Virus record (IMG/VR): IMGVR_UViG_3300032296_000754
Location: 1-39,898 of that record
Reading direction: 5' to 3' (one strand)
Origin: a virus
DNA length: 39,898 nt
Within the stretch, counting starts at the first letter, position 1. Every line of letters starts with the position of its first letter. The notes under the pieces are model-generated. The model saw only the letters and a list, made by a program, of their open reading frames with translations. It did not search any database and was not told the DNA's origin. Positions 1 through 5,390 of this stretch are shown in pieces. A program made the translations under genes and the position numbers.

Positions 1-14
1 CGCTCTTCCGATCT
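1..14. other. Illumina adapter remnant
   Basis: The first 14 bases, CGCTCTTCCGATCT, match the 3' end of the standard TruSeq sequencing adapter. They are not phage DNA. They directly abut the 12-base sequence that is repeated at the other end of the window, which suggests that the adapter was ligated to the physical end of the virion DNA. Confidence 0.95.
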
Positions 15-26
15 GCCGCTATTACC
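15..26. other. Left copy of putative cos end
   Basis: GCCGCTATTACC here is identical to the last 12 bases of the window, and the match does not extend outward because the adapter begins on one side. A filled-in 12-nt 5' overhang, the same length as in lambda, would give exactly this. Bases 27-261 hold no gene that I can support. They are GC-rich and contain a phased CACAGG-type array, short GGGCCAA direct repeats near 211-234 and an inverted repeat at 244-260. Confidence 0.75.
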
Positions 27-59
27 CCCGACGGCCACCCTGCCCAAAGGACCCGCTTT

Positions 60-100
60 CCACAGGACCGCCACAGGGGCCGCTACAGGGCCGCTACAGG
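60..100. repeat. Phased CACAGG/CTACAGG array near cos
   Basis: Four copies of C(C/T)ACAGG end at 66, 77, 89 and 100, so they are spaced 11, 12 and 11 bp, about one helical turn. The last two sit in identical GGCCGCTACAGG contexts. The array starts about 35 bp inside the cos end. Its position and spacing suit a terminase or host-factor binding site of the cosB kind, which is inference. Confidence 0.55.
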
Positions 101-243
101 CACGAAATCAAACGCCCTGCCACCTAGGTAGCGGACGGTATAAGGCGCGGCCTTAAACGGCTTGTACGGGGCTTGTATTGGGAAGGATTGCAAAGGCCGC
201 TTGCCATAGGGCAGGGCCAAGGGCCAAGGGCAAGGGCTGGCAA

Positions 244-260
244 TGCCTATGCGATAGGCA
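244..260. repeat. Perfect inverted repeat, 7-bp arms
   Basis: TGCCTAT and ATAGGCA flank a 3-base centre (GCG). The element lies just beyond the terminator of the left operon on the cos side. It could be a protein-binding site or part of the transcript end; nothing in the sequence decides between these. Confidence 0.5.
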
Positions 261-261
261 C

Positions 262-285
262 AAAAAAACCCGCGCAAGGCGGGCT
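262..285 (-). terminator. Intrinsic terminator of the left operon
   Basis: Read on the minus strand there is a stem GCCCGC/GCGGGT with a short CTTGC loop, followed directly by seven T residues (262-268 on the plus strand are A). It lies 27 bp beyond the stop of the last gene of the left operon (312-461), so it should end early leftward transcripts before they reach cos. Confidence 0.8.
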
Positions 286-311
286 TGATTGTTTCGATTG
301 TATGGTTGCGG

Positions 312-461
312 CTAGTTCAACTCCAGCAACCGCGCTAACATTGGGGTGAGCGGCCTATGTCCAACTTCAACCCGTTGGTAATGTCGGGGGCAGATAGCCA
401 GCAAGGTTGCGGCTTGCTCTTGCGTTAGGTTACGCGCCTTGCGCCAAGCCTTGACGTTCAC
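312..461 (-). CDS. Mini helix-turn-helix protein (XRE-like)
   Basis: This 49-residue protein starts at a GTG that overlaps the stop of the preceding gene (GTGA), so translation is probably coupled. Residues 6-47 read like a single Cro/XRE helix-turn-helix: WRKARNLTQEQAATLLAI, then a second helix with YQRVEVGHRPL, then MLARLLEL. There is almost nothing outside the DNA-binding fold. It is the last gene before the terminator of the left operon. A role as a small repressor or anti-repressor is likely but its target is unknown. No ATG is available in frame, which lowers confidence in the start slightly. Confidence 0.7.
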   Translation of the reverse strand: MNVKAWRKARNLTQEQAATLLAICPRHYQRVEVGHRPLTPMLARLLELN

Positions 462-646
462 AGTTTGACGCCCTTCGCCTTAGCAATGAACAAGCGGCGA
501 TAGGCTTGGGCGTTGCGGTAATCATCGCAACGTATGTTGTCGTGAACCTCACCCCTAGCGTCGCGAATTAGCACTTCATACCAGCCGTTGCACTTGCCGA
601 AAAACACTGTCCAGCCGTTGCGTAAAATGGTTACCTTGTCTGTCAT
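458..646 (-). CDS. Hypothetical protein, 62 aa
   Basis: I do not recognise this small basic protein. It has a good ribosome site (AAGGA nine bases before ATG) and overlaps the next gene by GTGA. Residues 10-36 (NGWTVFFGKCNGWYEVLIRDA) alternate aromatic and hydrophobic residues in a way that suggests a small beta-rich fold, followed by a helix rich in Arg, Ala and Tyr. It belongs to a run of small accessory genes at the end of the left operon. Confidence 0.7.
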   Translation of the reverse strand: MTDKVTILRNGWTVFFGKCNGWYEVLIRDARGEVHDNIRCDDYRNAQAYRRLFIAKAKGVKL

Positions 647-657
647 ATCATCAATCC

Positions 658-867
658 TTATTCAAAAGCCGCCCACGGTTGGGGGCAATGGTTAGGCTTG
701 CCAGTATTAGCCAGCCACTCATTCGTATGTGCAAGGCTTGCGCCCTTGCGATATATCCGCCCCGCCACATACCAGCGCAAACTTAAGCCGTTGCGTGATT
801 GCACATATCGCGCCGAACGCTTGCCCGTGGGCGTTAGGTCAAGGGCCGTCTGTATTGTTAATTGCAC
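658..867 (-). CDS. Hypothetical protein, 69 aa
   Basis: I do not recognise the family. I chose the GTG at 867 because GGGGAG lies eight bases upstream and the start overlaps the preceding stop by only ten bases; an earlier GTG at 897 would add ten residues. The protein is basic, with a central RSARYVQSRNGLSLRWYVAGRIYRK-like segment, and ends in Pro and Trp. It is packed tightly in the run of small accessory genes. Confidence 0.65.
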   Translation of the reverse strand: MQLTIQTALDLTPTGKRSARYVQSRNGLSLRWYVAGRIYRKGASLAHTNEWLANTGKPNHCPQPWAAFE

Positions 868-1142
868 GTTTCGATCTCCCCAACGGTTGCCAGCCACTTA
901 TTCGACGGCCCTATGTAAGCGGTTGCGGCGTTACTGTAGCAAGCGACATAAACGCGCCGCCAGCGCCCTTCCCATTTAATCATGTAAGGTGAGGGGGTCC
1001 GTGGGCCGTAACCCGTGGGCGTATAGGTCAAGCCGCGCCGTTGCCAAGGCAACAGACGTTCCTTTGCCTCAACCTTGACGGTTAAAAACGGGCCTTTTGG
1101 ATAGCCGCAAGCGGCCCCGCCGAAATGTAAATATGTAAACAT
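858..1142 (-). CDS. Hypothetical basic protein, 94 aa
   Basis: Start chosen at ATG 1142, with AGGGGAAG about six bases upstream. The protein is rich in Gly, Pro, Tyr and Arg (for example LLPWQRRGLTYTPTGYGPR). It carries three cysteines without a clear zinc pattern. I do not recognise it. It overlaps the 69-aa gene by ten bases, consistent with one transcript. Confidence 0.65.
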   Translation of the reverse strand: MFTYLHFGGAACGYPKGPFLTVKVEAKERLLPWQRRGLTYTPTGYGPRTPSPYMIKWEGRWRRVYVACYSNAATAYIGPSNKWLATVGEIETCN

Positions 1143-1153
1143 CAATCTTCCCC

Positions 1154-1507
1154 TTAAATTACACTTAAGACGCGATAGCCCGCGTCTTCGATCACATGTT
1201 GCCACCGCTTGCCGTCGCTACTGTTATTGATCGCGCTTGCAATGTTAGCGCCATGTGCGGACTTTTCCGCCCCATTGGAATAAGCCAAGCAAGCGGCCTC
1301 AATAGCGGCGTGGGCCTTGTCGTAACCATAGCCACTGGCGCAACCCGTAACCATATGCGAGCCGAACGCTTGAAAGTAGCAACGCAAGCGGCCTGCCCCG
1401 TCCTTTGGATATTTGATCACAACGCGGGCGACATACTCACCGGACGGTGAAAGGATAGCAAAGGCGCTCATATGTGCGGTTGCCTTGTCGTATTGTTCAT
1501 AAACCAT
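1154..1507 (-). CDS. Conserved phage hypothetical protein, 117 aa
   Basis: ATG 1507 has AGGAG nine bases upstream. The protein has a central TGCASGYGYDKAHAAIEAA segment, a pattern that I associate with small unnamed proteins in many phage early regions. N-terminal residues 13-35 look like beta strands (FAILSPSGEYVARVVIKY). I can give no function. It lies in the accessory run of the left operon. Confidence 0.7.
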   Translation of the reverse strand: MVYEQYDKATAHMSAFAILSPSGEYVARVVIKYPKDGAGRLRCYFQAFGSHMVTGCASGYGYDKAHAAIEAACLAYSNGAEKSAHGANIASAINNSSDGKRWQHVIEDAGYRVLSVI

Positions 1508-1532
1508 TATCGTATACTCCTATTGTTAAACG

Positions 1533-1634
1533 TTAAACTTGCGGCCCAAAAACGGCATAATCCAAAACAAGGGCCGCGAATATGTAAATGCAAAGCAAGG
1601 CAACGTGGCTTGCGGCTAGTTTGTGCGGGTTCAT
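1533..1634 (-). CDS. Small membrane peptide, 33 aa
   Basis: ATG 1634 overlaps the stop of the upstream gene (ATGA), giving a coupled start. The product is about 33 residues, with an uncharged stretch from residue 10 to 26 (VALLCIYIFAALVLDYA) long enough to cross a membrane once. Its size and coupling suggest a real small membrane peptide, but an ORF this short could arise by chance. Confidence 0.5.
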   Translation of the reverse strand: MNPHKLAASHVALLCIYIFAALVLDYAVFGPQV

Positions 1635-1981
1635 GCCATATCCCCCAACGCTTGATTCCAAAGGCTTTCGCAAATGTCATTTGCGGTGAAGTCAGAAATC
1701 AATTCGCTACCGTCTTCAGCGTTGCCCCATACCAGATAGAAGCGGCCAGCGCCGTGCCAACCGACAGTCTTCGAAGGGTCGGCGGCGTATAGTTGCAACG
1801 TATCTTCGCCGGTTGTGCAAAGGGCATCTTCTATTGTCTTCAGCTTGCTTGCGCGCTTCACTGTCATTTCTTCGCCGTCGTCAACGCCGATAGTGTAACC
1901 GGCGGCTAGGGCGGCCTTGATTAAACGCCGCGCTACCTTGCGTTCACCGGCTGTCGCGTATTGCTGGAAAGATGTCGTCAT
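1631..1981 (-). CDS. Conserved phage hypothetical protein, 116 aa
   Basis: ATG 1981 has AAGGAG eight bases upstream. The first 60 residues are helical and basic; the second half contains TIEDALCTTGEDTLQLY and FYLVWGNAEDGSELISDF, a pattern seen in small unnamed phage early proteins. It is the first gene after the repeat-rich non-coding stretch (1982-2285), so it may have its own promoter there. Function unknown. Confidence 0.7.
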   Translation of the reverse strand: MTTSFQQYATAGERKVARRLIKAALAAGYTIGVDDGEEMTVKRASKLKTIEDALCTTGEDTLQLYAADPSKTVGWHGAGRFYLVWGNAEDGSELISDFTANDICESLWNQALGDMA

Positions 1982-2131
1982 TTGTTAAACTCCTTATTCT
2001 CATTGTTAATGAAACCGCCCCTAGCACGGCCAGTGGACGTATAAAAGTAAACAATTGTAAATTCGGATAGCCCAACCGCTGGCCGTGGCCCCCCTATATA
2101 TAAGGTGTAAAATCGCGGGATTGAGCCGATA

Positions 2132-2146
2132 TGTCCGGACCGGACA
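2132..2146. promoter_or_regulatory. Operator-like palindrome
   Basis: TGTCCGGACCGGACA has perfect 7-bp arms around one central base. It lies in the 1982-2285 non-coding stretch, 30 bp from a four-copy direct repeat and upstream (in the minus direction) of the 1631-1981 gene. It resembles a dimer binding site for a regulator; the protein is unknown. Confidence 0.5.
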
Positions 2147-2175
2147 CAAATCGACCGATACGGCGGAACCGGACC

Positions 2176-2280
2176 AAAAATTAGCCCATACGATTCATGA
2201 GCCAAAAAATTAGGGCATACGATTTCTGGGGCAAAAATTAGGGCATACGATTTCTGGGCCAAAATTAGCCCATACGATTT
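2176..2280. repeat. Four iteron-like direct repeats
   Basis: The core ATTAGNNNCATACGATT occurs four times, starting at 2180, 2209, 2237 and 2264, so the spacing is 29, 28 and 27 bp. The variable triplet is CCC, GGG, GGG, CCC. An A-tract precedes each core. The block fills the only sizeable non-coding stretch of the left operon. It could be an origin, a partition-like or a regulator array. It is too short and too regular in phase for a CRISPR array. Confidence 0.75.
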
Positions 2281-2285
2281 ACGGG

Positions 2286-2477
2286 CTAAATTTTCTTTAC
2301 GCCCAGCGCCTTTGCGCATTCACGGGACCAGAAGGCCCAATCGTAAATCAAGCCATCTTCATCACGCCGATCTAGGCCTTCACTTGCGGCTCTATCCAAT
2401 AGGACCATCAGATCGTTTAGTACGCCACAGGCATACAGGTGCTTTGGGCCTTCGTGTTCAATGTTATCGTTAATCAT
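2286..2477 (-). CDS. Hypothetical protein, 63 aa
   Basis: I do not recognise this acidic protein of 63 residues. It starts three bases beyond the stop of the Z-like gene without a clear ribosome site, so translation is probably coupled. Residues 16-50 form a likely helix pair (ACGVLNDLMVLLDRAASEG) with two further cysteines. It ends just before the four-repeat block, whose last copy begins within ten bases of the stop. Confidence 0.6.
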   Translation of the reverse strand: MINDNIEHEGPKHLYACGVLNDLMVLLDRAASEGLDRRDEDGLIYDWAFWSRECAKALGVKKI

Positions 2478-2480
2478 ATG

Positions 2481-3203
2481 TTATAGCTTACTCATATATC
2501 TCATTAAGATACGATCCATATGGCGGGGTAATGAATAAGCCAATTGCTTATCACCAGCGCCCATGTAATCATATTTCTCACGATAATTAGTGTTTCTTAC
2601 AAACACCAGCATAATCTTCACATCCTCGCCCTTGCGCTCTGCAATGGCAAAGGGCTGTCCGCCGCGTTTAATAACAAAGAAACTTACGCTTTTACGGTCC
2701 TTCTGCCCGCTCTTTGGAAATTTGGCGCGATCCTCCTTGGAAATTGCACCAAGAGCATCAAGCATCTGGCTATAACGACCACGAGTAATATTTCCTTTAG
2801 AATCCCGTGGGTAATCTTTACCTTCAACGGTAAAATATCCCGCTGGCAATATACCTTTCGCCTGTAGCGCCTTAGCCGACGCCTTGTTCCCACGAGCGCC
2901 ACCCTTAATGTTTGGTCCAATAATTGCCGCTGGCGTACCGCGTGGCCCAACATTGTTAAAACGAGTCCCGGCTGAGGCAATGTCCCGCCCCTTACCATAA
3001 GGCTGCACCATCCAAAGACCGCGCTTTAAGAAAGCCGAATCCTTGGCCATGCTCATCTTTAATTCTTCAAGCTGCGCGGTGTGAACGTCTTTGACCGTTT
3101 CAGCCACTGCACCAACAACAGCCTTCTCAATTGTTCGAGGCAGTTCAAGCAAGGCCGCGAATTGACGGTCCAGTTCAGCCTTGTCAACTTTGATCGATAA
3201 CAT
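2481..3203 (-). CDS. Virion-type protein, minor tail protein Z-like
   Basis: The 240-residue product starts IKVDKAELDRQFAALLELP and continues with AVAETVKDVHTAQLEELK, then LPAGYFTVEGKDYPRDSKGNI and an SFFVIKRGG segment. This layout resembles phage minor tail/tail-completion proteins of the lambda Z type, which are normally encoded between the head-tail connector and tail terminator genes. Here it lies in the early left operon, and no equivalent is present in the late operon. The start abuts the preceding stop (shared base at 3203). The assignment rests on remembered family patterns, so it is moderate; its strange position is what the sequence shows directly. Confidence 0.55.
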   Translation of the reverse strand: MLSIKVDKAELDRQFAALLELPRTIEKAVVGAVAETVKDVHTAQLEELKMSMAKDSAFLKRGLWMVQPYGKGRDIASAGTRFNNVGPRGTPAAIIGPNIKGGARGNKASAKALQAKGILPAGYFTVEGKDYPRDSKGNITRGRYSQMLDALGAISKEDRAKFPKSGQKDRKSVSFFVIKRGGQPFAIAERKGEDVKIMLVFVRNTNYREKYDYMGAGDKQLAYSLPRHMDRILMRYMSKL

Positions 3204-3388
3204 TATTCTGCGGCCTCAAATTCACCGCACCAATTGAACGGTGATGTCACTGGATTAAAAAACTTTGCTCGACCATCATTGTCCATGTGGGTGAACACGG
3301 GTGGGAAGCGTTTGCAAAAGCCGTGGCTGCCAGTGGGACTGCCCTGATAGAATAAGCACTGCCCACAAACATCATCATTCTTAGTCAT
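3203..3388 (-). CDS. Small cysteine-rich (zinc-binding?) protein, 61 aa
   Basis: ATG 3388 overlaps the upstream stop (ATGA). The protein has CGQC near residue 8, GFCKRFPP around residue 24 and NWCGEFE near the C-terminus. The four cysteines in a C-x2-C ... C ... C pattern and the final WCGEF motif are typical of a widespread class of small phage proteins that probably bind one metal ion. Function unknown. Confidence 0.7.
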   Translation of the reverse strand: MTKNDDVCGQCLFYQGSPTGSHGFCKRFPPVFTHMDNDGRAKFFNPVTSPFNWCGEFEAAE

Positions 3389-3540
3389 ATCATTTCTTTC
3401 CACTGCCAGTTCGCCCAGTGCCGCATTTCGTCATTCGACCATTGATGCTTCTGCCACTTTTTTAACAGTTCTGCTTTGTTTATGCTACCATGTTTGTGTC
3501 GCATCAGATCAGTTAAAAAATCTGTGGCAGTTAGCTTCAT
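3385..3540 (-). CDS. Hypothetical protein, 51 aa
   Basis: ATG 3540 overlaps the stop of the DnaA-like gene (ATGA), and the gene ends with the same kind of overlap. The product is basic and strikingly rich in Trp, His and Lys (ELLKKWQKHQWSNDEMRHW). It may be a small nucleic-acid-binding protein. I do not recognise the family. Confidence 0.65.
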   Translation of the reverse strand: MKLTATDFLTDLMRHKHGSINKAELLKKWQKHQWSNDEMRHWANWQWKEMI

Positions 3541-3833
3541 TGCTTTTGCGCCATTATCTTTAACGAGTGAACAATGGTGCTGTGGTCGCGGTTCATAATA
3601 CGGCCAATTTCGGTGGTGGAATATCCCTTTTCGCGCAGCATTACAGCGCACTTGCGGCGGATTTCGACCAACTTTCTGCAACGATTTTTGCCTATTATGT
3701 CTTCAGCGGTATAGTCATATTCTTTAGCAATATCATTCATAGCGATCATATTGGCTTGCCTAGGCGTCATGCCACGGCTGTCAAAAAGCACTACTTGATC
3801 TTCTTCATCCCACATAAAATCATCATCAAACAT
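3537..3833 (-). CDS. DnaA domain IV-like DNA-binding protein, 98 aa
   Basis: Residues 28-95 match the C-terminal DNA-binding domain of bacterial DnaA: IAKEYDYTAEDIIGKNRCRKLVEIR, then a helix-turn-helix ending in the signature GRIMNRDHSTIVHSLK at 77-92. DnaA uses this RDHST loop to contact DnaA boxes. The ATPase domain is absent and the first 25 residues are acidic. It lies in the replication segment beside MazG-like and P-like genes, with AAGGAAG before ATG 3833. It may mark the phage origin or compete with host DnaA; which of these is inference. Confidence 0.8.
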   Translation of the reverse strand: MFDDDFMWDEEDQVVLFDSRGMTPRQANMIAMNDIAKEYDYTAEDIIGKNRCRKLVEIRRKCAVMLREKGYSTTEIGRIMNRDHSTIVHSLKIMAQKQ

Positions 3834-4128
3834 CGTTTTCTTCCTTTACAAAAATACCGTCTACCATGCGGCCCTTACGGTCTTTGATCTGATGCCAAGC
3901 GTGAACGACGCATTCCTCAATCTCCAAATCCTTTTGCGCAGCCATAATGGTAAGCACCACAAAGGCATCTCCGATGCTGTCCATGAATTGCTCATCCTTG
4001 CCCTTGGCGATGGCTTCGGCCAGTTCACCTATCTCTTCAATCAGCTTTACGAATTGGGCTTGCACAGTGCTGCCAGCAATCAGGTTGCGTTCTTCTGCCC
4101 ATTGGCGAATTGAGTTTCCGTAAATCAT
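3826..4128 (-). CDS. MazG-like nucleotide pyrophosphohydrolase
   Basis: The 100-residue protein carries the MazG-type metal-binding pattern: EEIGELAEA at 31-39 (E-E-x2-E) and DSIGDAF at 50-56 (D-x3-D). This all-alpha family hydrolyses nucleoside triphosphates, including abnormal or regulatory nucleotides, to monophosphates and pyrophosphate. Phage versions are thought to protect nucleotide pools or lower stress nucleotides. The start shares bases with the P-like gene stop (TAATG), so the two are co-translated. Length fits the short single-domain form. Confidence 0.8.
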   Translation of the reverse strand: MIYGNSIRQWAEERNLIAGSTVQAQFVKLIEEIGELAEAIAKGKDEQFMDSIGDAFVVLTIMAAQKDLEIEECVVHAWHQIKDRKGRMVDGIFVKEENDV

Positions 4129-4670
4129 TAGTTCATTTCCTCTTTGGTTTTGAGTGATTGTATTAATTCAGCATTCAGTGCGGCCAACTCCTCAGCCGTC
4201 ACATATTCCTGTGGTGGCTTGTAATCTCGGCGGTGTATCATCAAAAGGTATTCCGCCCTGGCTAACTTGCGTCTGCGGTCCCTGCCTTCTTCCTGTAAAA
4301 CCGAATCTATCTCCGCAGGGGTCGGCATAAACTTGCAAGTCCGAAGCAGTTTGAGAAACGCACTGCGTAGATCGACCACTGGGTAAATGCGAAGGGTCAT
4401 CCAGTAAAGTTCCAGCCGCTCTGCCTCTTCGTCCTGACTGCGCTTTTGGCTGGCAGTGGCAAGTGCCAGTTTCGCAATCATTACCTCGACCTGTTCGCGC
4501 TCAGGCATTGGTGGCCGTGGGGCATCCACATACTGTTGCAAGATTTCAGCAGACTTAGGACCAATCGTCGGCAAATCGCTCCCCATCAGCAGATCGTTTA
4601 GCTTGGCTGGCAAGGACGGCTCTGACCATTGGGTTAGTTGGCTCTGCTGCGTTTTGGCTATTTCCTGCAC
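4128..4670 (-). CDS. Lambda P-like replication protein (helicase loader role)
   Basis: The 180-residue product follows the O-like gene and overlaps its 3' end by 116 bases in another frame. GTG 4670 has AAAGG nine bases upstream. The N-terminal part (LTQWSEPSLPAKLNDLLMG) is flexible; residues 90-125 include LRIYPVVDLRSAFLKLLRTCKFMPTPAEI, a pattern typical of phage P-like replication proteins, followed by basic helices. By position and pattern it should bring the host replicative helicase to the origin. No ATPase motif is visible, so it is P-like rather than DnaC-like. Confidence 0.65.
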   Translation of the reverse strand: MQEIAKTQQSQLTQWSEPSLPAKLNDLLMGSDLPTIGPKSAEILQQYVDAPRPPMPEREQVEVMIAKLALATASQKRSQDEEAERLELYWMTLRIYPVVDLRSAFLKLLRTCKFMPTPAEIDSVLQEEGRDRRRKLARAEYLLMIHRRDYKPPQEYVTAEELAALNAELIQSLKTKEEMN

Positions 4671-5250
4671 TCGTATTACCTTTCGGTTCGTAAATATCCA
4701 GCCAGCCGTTTATCGTTGATCGGTCTAGTAGGTCTTCAATGTCATGGCCTTTGGATCGTATGGCATCCAGTTTATTGATAGCCCTTGCGGTTGCCCTGTC
4801 AGTTAATGGTCGCTTGCGTTTCTTACGCATCTCCACCCATCCGTTCCAAGCATCCATTGGCAGCCAATCTGGAAGGCCTATTATATCATTGGTGGTTAAT
4901 TGATGTGTAATTGATGTATTGGGTGCATCTGATGCACGGGTCCCATGCACTTCATGCACGGGGGGGGTGTCTTTAATGCACGGGTGCATATGATGCACGG
5001 GTATCTGTATCCAATACTTATTGCCCTTACCGATAACTTCTTCACGGCGAATAAATTGCATTTCCTCAAGCGACCTAATCGCCAGTTGGACTGCCCTTTT
5101 TTTCAATGATGATTTTTTTGCGACGCGCTCAATAGAAGGCCAACACAAGCCTTCGTCATTTGCCCAATCAGCCAAAGCCAGCAAAACAAGTTTTTGCGTC
5201 GATGATAGGTCTTCCCTATCCCATACTGCTGTCATGATTTTAATGCTCAT
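4555..5250 (-). CDS. Lambda O-like replication initiator
   Basis: Residues 1-80 form a winged helix-turn-helix of the HTH_36 kind (LSSTQKLVLLALADWANDEG, then SIERVAKKSSLKKRAVQLAIR). A His-rich hinge follows, and then a C-terminal domain with WNGWVEMRKKRKRPLT and DLLDRSTINGWLDIYEP, typical of phage O-like or DnaD-like replication proteins. The hinge is encoded by the iteron block at 4921-5005, as in lambda O and its origin. The gene starts from ATG 5250, coupled to a 16-residue leader. Its probable job is to bind the iterons and recruit the P-like protein. Confidence 0.8.
   Translation of the reverse strand: MSIKIMTAVWDREDLSSTQKLVLLALADWANDEGLCWPSIERVAKKSSLKKRAVQLAIRSLEEMQFIRREEVIGKGNKYWIQIPVHHMHPCIKDTPPVHEVHGTRASDAPNTSITHQLTTNDIIGLPDWLPMDAWNGWVEMRKKRKRPLTDRATARAINKLDAIRSKGHDIEDLLDRSTINGWLDIYEPKGNTSAGNSQNAAEPTNPMVRAVLASQAKRSADGERFADDWS
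4921..5005. repeat. Iterons inside the O-like gene: candidate replication origin
   Basis: ATGCACGGG occurs at 4932, 4954, 4976 and 4993, spaced 22, 22 and 17 bp. Two copies are extended into inverted repeats: GTGCATC-T-GATGCAC at 4924-4938 and GTGCAT-ATG-ATGCAC at 4985-4999. The block encodes the hinge of the O-like protein. Lambda carries its origin iterons at this same place in O, so origin function is a well-founded inference. Confidence 0.75.
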
Positions 5251-5297
5251 AACACAAAGCCTTGCGCTATGGTTCTATGGCGTATATAATTCATCAT
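5247..5297 (-). CDS. 16-residue leader peptide coupled to the O-like gene
   Basis: ATG 5297 (followed by a second ATG) has AGGAG eight bases upstream, the best ribosome site in this stretch. The peptide MMNYIRHRTIAQGFVL ends with a TGA that overlaps the ATG of the O-like gene (ATGA). The O-like gene itself has only a weak AAGG. The arrangement suggests that ribosomes reach the replication gene by way of this leader. Confidence 0.55.
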   Translation of the reverse strand: MMNYIRHRTIAQGFVL

Positions 5298-5322
5298 ATG
5301 CGGTGCTCCTCTATAGCATTGC

Positions 5323-5358
5323 GGCCAGCGAAAATTGTCTCCCCTTTTTTCGCTGGCC
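5323..5358. promoter_or_regulatory. Long perfect hairpin upstream of the replication genes
   Basis: GGCCAGCGAAAA at 5323-5334 pairs perfectly with TTTTCGCTGGCC at 5347-5358 across a 12-base loop. There is no U-tract on either strand after the stem, so it is not a standard terminator. On the minus strand it lies between the DUF1064 gene stop and the leader peptide, so it would sit in the mRNA just before the replication genes. It may be an RNA processing site, a mRNA stabiliser or an attenuator. Confidence 0.65.
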
Positions 5359-5390
5359 CCCTCCTACATCAATACCAGCGTTTTATAAAG

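Noticed and set aside
83-277. Minus-strand 64-codon open frame near cos
   Set aside because: It runs through the terminator and the inverted repeat, has no ribosome site and has a composition unlike a protein; the region reads better as cos-associated non-coding DNA.
1127-1143. TTTACATAT words on the minus strand at about 1143-1127 and 1590-1578, like the early operator
   Set aside because: Both lie inside coding sequence (Met-Phe-Thr-Tyr and Ile-Tyr-Ile-Phe), lack the second half site and have no -10 box at 17 bp.
2176-2280. CRISPR-like look of the four repeats
   Set aside because: Repeats are about 17 bp with spacers of only 10-12 bp that are themselves similar, there are no cas genes, and spacing shortens by one base each time.
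1978-2319. Minus-strand 113-codon frame across the four direct repeats
   Set aside because: Its translation only echoes the DNA repeats (KSYGLILAQ, KSYALIFAP) and it overlaps the stop region of the 63-aa gene; it is a by-product of the repeats.
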